Shown: positions 1-4,990 of the stretch, in pieces
Position numbering within the stretch: position 1 is the stretch's first letter
Layout of the letters: every line of letters starts with the position of its first letter
Assembly (NCBI GenBank): GCA_002404345.1
Contig: DHJN01000225.1
Location: 15,468-22,593 of the forward strand
Direction: 5' to 3'
Source of the DNA: Actinobacteria bacterium UBA4719
Lineage (GTDB): Bacteria > Actinomycetota > Actinomycetes > Actinomycetales > Dermatophilaceae
Length of the DNA stretch: 7,126 bases
Translations under genes and position numbers: made by a program
The notes under the pieces: model-generated
Database searches by the model: none
Told to the model about the DNA's origin: nothing
What the model saw: only the letters and a program-made list of their open reading frames with translations

Positions 1-44
1 GTCGTCGACAGGTCGTCGACAGGCCGTCGACAGGCCGTCGACAG
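1..44. repeat. 11-bp tandem repeat, four copies, upstream of ftsK
   Basis: Four head-to-tail 11-base units start at 1, 12, 23 and 34. The first two read GTCGTCGACAG and the last two GCCGTCGACAG. Each unit carries the palindrome GTCGAC, so the array presents it every 11 bases, about one helical turn. Two forward frames stay open through the array, one to a TGA at 91-93 and one to a TGA at 98-100. The array could therefore be the end of an upstream gene whose body lies outside the window, but the short translation is not recognisable. It could also be non-coding spacer. Confidence 0.85.
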
Positions 45-51
45 GCCAGGA

Positions 52-65
52 GGCCCTGATGGGCC
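52..65. other. Short hairpin GGCCC-TGAT-GGGCC
   Basis: Five perfect base pairs close a 4-base loop. The left arm overlaps the end of the AGGAGG at 48-53, so in RNA it could partly hide that ribosome-binding sequence. A competing 4-bp pairing (GGCC at 44-47 with 52-55) is also possible. There is no T-run after it, so a role as terminator of an upstream gene is weakly supported. Confidence 0.35.
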
Positions 66-100
66 GGGATTGGTGTGCCCGTCGCGCGTGTGACGCGTGA
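59..100 (+). CDS. Possible 13-codon leader peptide before ftsK
   Basis: An ATG at 59 sits five bases after a perfect AGGAGG (48-53), the strongest Shine-Dalgarno match near ftsK. The frame encodes MGRDWCARRACDA and stops at TGA 98-100. That stop overlaps the GTG at 97 as GTGA, a classic coupling arrangement. The peptide is rich in Arg and has two Cys and one Trp, so it could be a regulatory upstream ORF or a coupling device for the longer ftsK start. It could equally be chance, or the tail of an upstream gene, since the frame is open back to base 2. It would be irrelevant if ftsK is transcribed from the -10 at 120-125. Confidence 0.25.
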   Translation: MGRDWCARRACDA

Positions 101-133
101 TCCCGCAGTGTCTTTCGCGTAGCGTGCCGACTG
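97..133 (+). promoter_or_regulatory. Possible ftsK promoter giving a leaderless transcript
   Basis: TAGCGT at 120-125 fits the actinobacterial -10 pattern TAnnnT. Seven bases downstream is the G of GTG 133, the spacing expected when transcription starts on the first base of the start codon. A weak -35 (GTGATC, 97-102) lies 17 bases upstream, matching the consensus at three of six positions, including the TGA core. No Shine-Dalgarno precedes GTG 133, which fits leaderless initiation, common in Actinobacteria. This is pattern matching only. Confidence 0.35.
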
Positions 134-3009
134 TGGCGACTCGTACGACTACCCCTGTCCCGCGTCCGAAGTCCGGGGGGCGCGCCAAACCGTCCCGCGC
201 GGCTACCGAACGCAACGGCCAGCCTCCACCGCGCAAACCAGGACCGCGTAAGTCAGCACCGCGCAAACCTGCACCGCGCAAGCCTGCAGCTCGACGGTCC
301 AGGTCCAGGGCCAAGCGGGGAGGCCTGCCGCTGAGGGCGGTGCGTGCCACCTGGATGGGCATGGCCCACGTCACCGGTGGAACCGTGCGCCGGATCGGGC
401 ACAGTGCCAGTGAGCTCGAACCGGAGCACCGCCGCGACGGTATCGGCCTGTTCCTGCTTGCACTGGCCGTCCTGGTCGCCGCCAGTGAGTGGTGGGGGCT
501 CAAGGGCGTGACCGGCGACATCGTCCATGCCGTCGTCGCCGGGACCTTCGGCCGGGTCGCCTATGCCGTCCCGATCGCCTTGCTGCTGTTCAGTATCCGG
601 CTGTTACGTGCACCGGAGAACCAGGCCTCGACGAACCGCCTCACCATCGGTACGACGGCCCTCACGTTCGCCGCAGCCGGCTTGGTTCACATTTCTGCCG
701 GCCTGCCGAGCCCGCCCGACGGCGCCCTCAGGATGCGTGATGCCGGCGGCGTCATCGGGTTCCTGGCCTCGAGCCCGATCGTTGCTGCCGTCAAGACCTG
801 GGGCGCCGTCCCGCTGCTCCTGCTCCTGGGGTTCTTCGGGCTGCTGGTCATCATGGCCACACCGGTCCGGATGATTCCCGCGCGTCTGGGCGAGCTGCGC
901 GACCTGTTGCTGCACCATCAGCGAGAGAGCCAGGCTTCGACCGATGAGGTCGACCCGGACGCCACGCGCAAGCTGCGCCGCCGTCCCGGACCCGTTGGCG
1001 TTGGACCGTTCGATGGCGATGAGGCGTTCAGGCAGGCGGCCATCGTCGCGAAAGCCAAGGCTGACAAGGCTGACAAGGCTGCTGCGGCCTTCCGGCCCGG
1101 TGAGAAGCGTCCCACCGCACCCGGCGTCCTGGCACCCGGAGCCACTCCGGCCCCGGCAGGTGCACCCGGGGCAGCAGGGGACTTCGGTGTTGGCGGAGCC
1201 TCGGGCGCGGCGGGCAACCCGCCGAAAGCAGGAGGTGGCTTCAGGATCAGGTCCATCCTTGAGGCCCCGCCGACCACCCCGATGCCCCAGCGGGTCGAAC
1301 AGCTCGCGCTCGCCGGCGACATCACCTACACGCTGCCCGACAACGCCATGCTCGAGCTCGGTCGCCCGCACAAGACCCGCAGTGCTGCCAACGACGCCGT
1401 GGTCGACTCCCTGACCGAGGTGCTCGACCAGTTCGACATCGACGCGCAGGTCACCGGCTTCAGCCGCGGTCCGACGGTCACCCGCTATGAGGTCGAGCTC
1501 GGTCCCGGTATCAAGGTCGAACGCGTCACCGCGCTCTCCAGGAACATCGCGTATGCCGTCGCCTCGGCTGACGTGCGCATCCTCAGCCCGATCCCCGGAA
1601 AGTCGGCGATCGGGATCGAGATCCCCAACGCCGATCGCGAGAAGGTGAGCCTCGGCGACGTCCTGCGCAGCCAGGCAGCGCGCAGCAACGAGCACCCGAT
1701 GGTCGTGGGTGTCGGCAAGGACGTCGAGGGTGGTTATGTCATCGCCAATCTCGCGAAGATGCCGCACCTGCTCGTGGCGGGAGCCACTGGCTCCGGCAAG
1801 TCCAGCTTCGTCAACTCGATGATCACCTCGATTCTGATGCGCTCGACCCCGGACGAGGTGCGCATGGTGCTGGTGGACCCCAAGCGGGTGGAGCTGACCG
1901 GCTACGAGGGGATTCCGCACCTCATCACGCCGATCATCACCAACCCGAAGAAGGCGGCCGAGGCGCTGCAGTGGGTGGTCCGCGAGATGGATACCCGGTA
2001 CGACGACCTTGCGGCGTACGGGTTCAAGCACGTCGATGACTTCAACAAGGCAGTTAAGGCCGGCAAGCTCAAGGCGCTGCCCGGGTCCCAGCGGGTCATC
2101 CACCCCTACCCCTACCTGTTGATCATCGTCGATGAGCTCGCCGACCTCATGATTGTCGCGCCGCGTGACGTCGAGGAGTCGATCGTGCGCATCACGCAGC
2201 TCGCGCGGGCGGCCGGTATCCACCTGGTGCTGGCCACACAGCGCCCCTCGGTCGATGTCGTCACCGGTCTGATCAAAGCCAACATCCCCTCCCGGATGGC
2301 TTTCGCGACCTCGTCGGTCACCGACTCCAGGGTCGTTCTGGACCAGCCCGGCGCCGAGAAGCTCATCGGTCAGGGTGACGCGTTGTTCCTGCCGATGGGT
2401 TCCTCCAAGCCGATGCGGGTGCAGGGCGCCTGGGTCACCGAGTCCGAGATCCAGGCGGTCGTCAAGCACGTCACAGCTCAGCTCAAGCCGACGTATCGCG
2501 ACGACGTCACCGTGGTCGCGGCCAGGAAGGTGGTCGAGGACGACATCGGCGATGACCTGCACCTGCTCCTGCAGGCCGCTGAGCTCGTCATCACCACGCA
2601 GTTCGGCTCGACCTCGATGCTGCAGCGCAAGCTGCGCGTCGGCTTCGCCAAGGCCGGCCGGCTGATGGATCTCCTGGAGTCCCGTGGGGTCGTCGGTCCC
2701 TCGGAGGGCTCCAAGGCTCGCGACGTCCTGGTCAAGTTCGACGACCTGCCGACCACTCTTGCCCTGATGCGCGGCGAGGAGGTCCCTGATGCCGACCCGA
2801 TCTATGACGGTGAGGCCGCTCCGGCTGCTGATCGCGTCGACCTGAACGACACTGCCACCGGTCCGATCCACAGGGTGCCACTGGGTGGGCAGACTCGCGA
2901 CTCGCGGACACCAGAGGCGTCGCCACCCGAGGGCTACGAAGACGTCGAGGACGAGGGCGGCGAGGACGCCTGGTCGCTCACCCGCAATGGTCGGCGCGAC
3001 GGCGTCTGA
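133..3009 (+). CDS. ftsK: DNA translocase FtsK (FtsK/SpoIIIE family)
   Basis: FtsK is a septum-anchored, ATP-driven hexameric motor that clears and aligns chromosome termini at cell division. From GTG 133 the protein has 958 aa. The N-terminal tail is strongly basic and includes four PRKxx repeats (about 33-52). Four clear hydrophobic segments follow at roughly 102-122, 134-158, 169-188 and 225-243. A disordered Ala/Gly/Pro linker runs to about 385. The motor has Walker A GATGSGKS (550-557), VLVDPKR (579-585), Walker B LLIIVDE (662-668) and ATQRPS (701-706). The C-terminal gamma winged helix (about 807-867) ends in GPSEGSKARDVLV, the part that reads orienting DNA sequences in known FtsK proteins, and an acidic tail follows. 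The start is uncertain: GTG 97 (970 aa) and GTG 124 are in frame, and a stop at 91-93 excludes anything earlier. I prefer 133 because its MATRTTTP start resembles actinobacterial FtsK proteins and a -10 sits upstream. All motor motifs are intact. Confidence 0.97.
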   Translation: MATRTTTPVPRPKSGGRAKPSRAATERNGQPPPRKPGPRKSAPRKPAPRKPAARRSRSRAKRGGLPLRAVRATWMGMAHVTGGTVRRIGHSASELEPEHRRDGIGLFLLALAVLVAASEWWGLKGVTGDIVHAVVAGTFGRVAYAVPIALLLFSIRLLRAPENQASTNRLTIGTTALTFAAAGLVHISAGLPSPPDGALRMRDAGGVIGFLASSPIVAAVKTWGAVPLLLLLGFFGLLVIMATPVRMIPARLGELRDLLLHHQRESQASTDEVDPDATRKLRRRPGPVGVGPFDGDEAFRQAAIVAKAKADKADKAAAAFRPGEKRPTAPGVLAPGATPAPAGAPGAAGDFGVGGASGAAGNPPKAGGGFRIRSILEAPPTTPMPQRVEQLALAGDITYTLPDNAMLELGRPHKTRSAANDAVVDSLTEVLDQFDIDAQVTGFSRGPTVTRYEVELGPGIKVERVTALSRNIAYAVASADVRILSPIPGKSAIGIEIPNADREKVSLGDVLRSQAARSNEHPMVVGVGKDVEGGYVIANLAKMPHLLVAGATGSGKSSFVNSMITSILMRSTPDEVRMVLVDPKRVELTGYEGIPHLITPIITNPKKAAEALQWVVREMDTRYDDLAAYGFKHVDDFNKAVKAGKLKALPGSQRVIHPYPYLLIIVDELADLMIVAPRDVEESIVRITQLARAAGIHLVLATQRPSVDVVTGLIKANIPSRMAFATSSVTDSRVVLDQPGAEKLIGQGDALFLPMGSSKPMRVQGAWVTESEIQAVVKHVTAQLKPTYRDDVTVVAARKVVEDDIGDDLHLLLQAAELVITTQFGSTSMLQRKLRVGFAKAGRLMDLLESRGVVGPSEGSKARDVLVKFDDLPTTLALMRGEEVPDADPIYDGEAAPAADRVDLNDTATGPIHRVPLGGQTRDSRTPEASPPEGYEDVEDEGGEDAWSLTRNGRRDGV
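227..286 (+). repeat. 15-bp tandem repeat encoding PRKxx units in FtsK
   Basis: Four 15-base units start at 227, 242, 257 and 272 (type: CACCGCGCAAACCTG). In frame they encode PRKPG, PRKSA, PRKPA and PRKPA. The basic, Pro-rich segment lies just before the first membrane helix, on the cytoplasmic side. It could contact DNA or phospholipid. Copy number probably varies between strains. Confidence 0.85.
1057..1080 (+). repeat. 9-bp repeat in the FtsK linker
   Basis: AAGGCTGAC occurs twice in tandem (1057-1065, 1066-1074) and is followed by a partial copy. It encodes the KADKADKA stretch of the linker between the membrane domain and the motor. This is a local slippage-type duplication inside disordered protein. 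Confidence 0.7.
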
Positions 3010-3022
3010 ATCAACCATCGCC

Positions 3023-3133
3023 CAACCGCACAACCGCACAACCGCACAACCGCGCAATGGCGCAATGGCGCAATGGCGCAAAGGCGCAAAGGCGCAAAGG
3101 CGCAAAGGCGCAAACCGCGCAACCGCACAACCG
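3023..3133. repeat. 8-bp tandem array with four unit types
   Basis: About 13 full units plus a partial one follow the ftsK stop by 13 bases. They fit the consensus CAAnnGCR. In order: CAACCGCA three times and CAACCGCG once (3023-3054), CAATGGCG three times (3055-3078), CAAAGGCG four times (3079-3110), a 9-base unit CAAACCGCG (3111-3119), then CAACCGCA and a truncated CAACCG (3120-3133). The unit types are blocked rather than mixed, and the array ends with the type it began with. Translation in any frame gives only low-complexity peptide, and 8 is not a multiple of 3, so coding is unlikely. It lies in the ftsK 3' untranslated region and upstream of the lipoprotein pair. No function is known to me. 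Confidence 0.95.
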
Positions 3134-3155
3134 AAGGTGAGCGAGACCTCACTTC
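3133..3155. terminator. Weak stem-loop after ftsK
   Basis: GTGAG (3137-3141) pairs with CTCAC (3148-3152) around a 6-base loop. GAA (3133-3135) then pairs with TTC (3153-3155) if G3136 is bulged, giving eight pairs in all. It lies 124 bases after the ftsK stop and directly after the octamer array. No T-run follows at once, although the next 30 bases are unusually AT-rich for this window. It could end ftsK transcription. The evidence is only the fold. Confidence 0.3.
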
Positions 3156-3160
3156 GAGCG

Positions 3161-3190
3161 TTGAGTCAATTTCCCATTTCATCTACCGCT
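3161..3190 (+). promoter_or_regulatory. Possible promoter for the lipoprotein pair
   Basis: TTGAGT (3161-3166) resembles a -35 element, and TACCGC lies 17 bases downstream (3184-3189) as a poor -10. The stretch 3161-3184 is the most AT-rich part of the window, as expected of a promoter. The lipoprotein ATG is at 3219, so a 5' leader of about 20-25 bases would result. The second hexamer is weak, so the exact elements may be wrong even if a promoter is here. Confidence 0.25.
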
Positions 3191-3218
3191 GAAACGAGTT
3201 GTGCAATAGCGTCAATTT

Positions 3219-3755
3219 ATGCGCCCAGGCCACGCTATCCGTCGTCCTATTCTCCTTCTCGCCATTGTTGGGTCGCTCCTGTTGGCGGGGTGCAACCGCA
3301 GCTCCGAGTCGGACATCGCCAACGCCAAGGCCTCCGGCGCCGCCGAAGAGGCCACGAAGCAGAAGGACCAGCGCCAAGCGGATGAGCAGGCAAGGCTCGC
3401 GGCCGAGGTGAAGAAGCTTCAGGCAGAGGCGGCCAAGAAGGGGGCGGCAACGGCCTCGGCGGCAGCACCCGCAGCACCGGCAGCACCGGCACCAGCGGCG
3501 CCAGCGGCGCCAGCGGCGCCAGCGGCGCCAGCGGTTCCGGCAGGCACCTCCTGTGGAGGCAATCTCAGTGTGGGCCGGAACACGAGTTGTGCCTTCGCTG
3601 CCAATGTCGAGTCGGCTTTCTACGCCGCGGGTGGCGGGACCAACACCGTCTCCGTGTACAGCCCGGTGACCGGCCGCTCCTACACAATGACGTGTGTGGC
3701 CGGTATTCCGTCGGTGTGCCGTGGCGGCAACAATGCCGTCGTCTACATTCGCTGA
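3219..3755 (+). CDS. Small lipoprotein: coiled coil, Ala/Pro stalk, four-Cys domain
   Basis: This is a 178-aa predicted lipoprotein of unknown function. The start ATG 3219 is well constrained, because an in-frame TAG lies just upstream at 3207-3209. No clear Shine-Dalgarno is visible. Residues 1-24 form a signal peptide with an Arg n-region and lipobox LAGC, so C25 should be lipidated and the protein anchored outside the membrane. Residues 35-75 are a charged Lys/Glu/Gln/Ala helix, probably a coiled coil. Residues 80-108 are a repetitive Ala-Pro stalk. The last 68 residues form a small domain with Cys 112, 124, 159 and 167 and motifs SVGRNTSC, VYSPVTGRSY and GGNNAVVYI. The even cysteine count outside the membrane suggests two disulfides. 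I recall similar small domains at the C-termini of actinobacterial secreted proteins but cannot name a family. The gene is followed after six bases by a second lipoprotein gene, so co-expression is likely. Confidence 0.85.
   Translation: MRPGHAIRRPILLLAIVGSLLLAGCNRSSESDIANAKASGAAEEATKQKDQRQADEQARLAAEVKKLQAEAAKKGAATASAAAPAAPAAPAPAAPAAPAAPAAPAVPAGTSCGGNLSVGRNTSCAFAANVESAFYAAGGGTNTVSVYSPVTGRSYTMTCVAGIPSVCRGGNNAVVYIR
3462..3536 (+). repeat. 9-bp tandem repeats encoding the Ala/Pro stalk
   Basis: Units of the type GCAGCACCG run from about 3462. They are followed by CCAGCGGCG units at 3492, 3501, 3510 and 3519, and a degraded copy at 3528. In frame they encode repeated Ala-Ala-Pro. The near-identical DNA shows recent expansion, so stalk length probably varies between strains. 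Confidence 0.85.
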
Positions 3756-3761
3756 CAGCTG

Positions 3762-4847
3762 GTGACCGGGAGCACAGGGAGGCGGCTGTGGCGCGCCGCC
3801 ATTGCCTCGATCTCGATAGTCGGGATTCTTTCTGGCTGCATGCGGACCTCTGACCAACCTGGCAGCGGAGCGGTTGCCACGACGGTTGCCATGACGGCTG
3901 CCTCGGCAGCTCACGCGGCAAGGATGAGGGAAGTCGCGCAGGAGTCCGAACGGCTGCGGAAGGAACGTGATCGCCTCAAGGCTCAGCTCTCCGCGCCGGG
4001 GACGACCACGCAGGGGAAGTCCGCCAAGGGCAAGACCCCTACAAGGAGTCCCTCGCCGACGGCGGCAGGCATCACGACCGATGGGTCGACCCCTTCCGTG
4101 CGTGCGTCGGCGGACCCGCATGCGGGCTTCGACGAGCTGGCCGCCCAGCTAGGCGGATCCGAAGGTCTGGCCTACGTCAGCGTCGGCGGCGGAGCGACAA
4201 CGCGGCTCGGGTCGTGGCAAGCCGGCCCCGGCTGGTCAACGGTCAAGGTGCCTCTGGCCGTGGCTGCTGTCGCCAAGTCTCAGAGCCAGCCCGACCCTCG
4301 GGTTCAGCGCCTGATGCGACTGGCCATTACGGCGTCTGACAATGCGGCGGCCGAGCAGCTGTGGGCCTTCCTGGGCACGGCCCAACCCGCTGCGTTCCAG
4401 GTTCAGGCTGTCCTGCGGTCCACGGGCGATGGTGAGACGCGCGTTCCGTCCCAACGCGTCCGTCCGGAGTTCAGCGCCTTCGGGCAGACGACGTGGTCAT
4501 TGACCAACCAGGCTTCGTTCATGGCGGCCCTGCCATGCATCGCGCATAGCGACGCCGTGCTCCGGCTGATGGGAGATGTTGTTCCGGGTCAGCGCTGGGG
4601 GCTCGGCGCCGTCGGCTTGCCTGCCCAGTTCAAGGGTGGTTGGGGGCCCGGCCTCGGCGGGGGCTACCTCGTTCGGCAGATGGGCCTTGTCACCCTCGCG
4701 AACGGCTCTCGGATTGGCCTGGCCATCGCTTCGGAGCCAACCGACGGCCGGTTCGAGACCGGGACCGCCAACGTGACCGCGCTGGCCAGGTGGGCGGTGG
4801 CCCACGCGGCGGCCAACACGGCGGCTAAGGGGCCTGGCGGTTGCTGA
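3762..4847 (+). CDS. Lipoprotein with a serine beta-lactamase/PBP-like domain
   Basis: This 361-aa protein starts at GTG 3762, the first start after the upstream gene's stop in the same frame. Residues 1-25 are a lipoprotein signal (GRRLWR n-region, lipobox LSGC, lipidated C26). Residues 50-77 form a short charged coiled coil, and 78-118 are a Ser/Thr/Pro/Lys linker. The rest carries the three active-site signatures of penicillin-recognising serine enzymes in the right order: SxxK as STVK (159-162), SDN (192-194), and KGG (291-293) in place of KTG. GQTTWS, QRWGLG and YLVRQMG also recall a group of actinobacterial serine hydrolase-like lipoproteins. SxxK to SDN is only 33 residues, against about 60 in class A beta-lactamases, and no ExxLN deacylation motif is seen, so strong beta-lactamase activity is doubtful. 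More likely it is a slow D,D-peptidase-like enzyme or a peptidoglycan/beta-lactam-binding protein at the outer membrane face. It is probably cotranscribed with the preceding lipoprotein gene. Confidence 0.85.
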   Translation: MTGSTGRRLWRAAIASISIVGILSGCMRTSDQPGSGAVATTVAMTAASAAHAARMREVAQESERLRKERDRLKAQLSAPGTTTQGKSAKGKTPTRSPSPTAAGITTDGSTPSVRASADPHAGFDELAAQLGGSEGLAYVSVGGGATTRLGSWQAGPGWSTVKVPLAVAAVAKSQSQPDPRVQRLMRLAITASDNAAAEQLWAFLGTAQPAAFQVQAVLRSTGDGETRVPSQRVRPEFSAFGQTTWSLTNQASFMAALPCIAHSDAVLRLMGDVVPGQRWGLGAVGLPAQFKGGWGPGLGGGYLVRQMGLVTLANGSRIGLAIASEPTDGRFETGTANVTALARWAVAHAAANTAAKGPGGC

Positions 4848-4928
4848 GTCCGGGCTTCTGGGCGGAAGTTGGCCGGTCAGACCGTGTGGCCTCGAGGTGC
4901 CGCGGGCGACTTGGCAAGAGCTGGGTCG

Positions 4929-4958
4929 ACTTGGCACAGGAGACGTGATGTGCCAAGT
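4929..4958. terminator. Perfect 10-bp inverted repeat between convergent genes
   Basis: ACTTGGCACA (4929-4938) and TGTGCCAAGT (4949-4958) are perfectly complementary around a 10-base loop. They lie 81 bases after the lipoprotein stop and 32 bases before the dipeptidase stop. A bidirectional terminator is the natural reading. Neither side has a T-run, which is common for actinobacterial hairpins but leaves the call uncertain. The sequence CGACTTGGCA also occurs 20 bases upstream (4907-4916), giving a second possible left arm. A palindrome CCAAGCTTGG follows at 4963-4972. Confidence 0.6.
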
Positions 4959-4990
4959 GCACCCAAGCTTGGCCGAGACGGTTGTCCAGG

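Noticed and set aside
604..3105. An 833-codon open frame antisense to ftsK
   Set aside because: It is a shadow of GC-rich codon use in ftsK. Its translation is low-complexity Arg/Asp/Gly/Leu-rich and shows no domain, while the plus strand encodes an intact FtsK.
3023..3133. Octamer array as a CRISPR array or as coding sequence
   Set aside because: There are no spacers between repeats and the unit is far too short for CRISPR. An 8-base period and stops or low complexity in all frames argue against coding.
3023..3133. Octamer array as FtsK-orienting (KOPS-like) sites
   Set aside because: The units do not resemble GGGNAGGG or the B. subtilis GAGAAGGG motif, and such sites are dispersed around the chromosome rather than stacked next to ftsK.
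3776..3786. AGGGAGG followed by CTG as an alternative start of the second lipoprotein
   Set aside because: The spacing to CTG is only three bases and CTG starts are rare. GTG 3762 gives a better basic n-region for the lipoprotein signal.
3183..4121. A 312-codon open frame antisense to the lipoprotein pair
   Set aside because: Its translation is Arg/Gly/Cys-rich with long WRRWRR runs produced by the Ala/Pro repeat DNA. The plus strand has clear signal peptides and lipoboxes.
3762..4847. Annotation as a beta-lactamase resistance gene
   Set aside because: The motif order fits the superfamily, but spacing is atypical, KTG is KGG, and no ExxLN is visible, so a resistance call is not supported.
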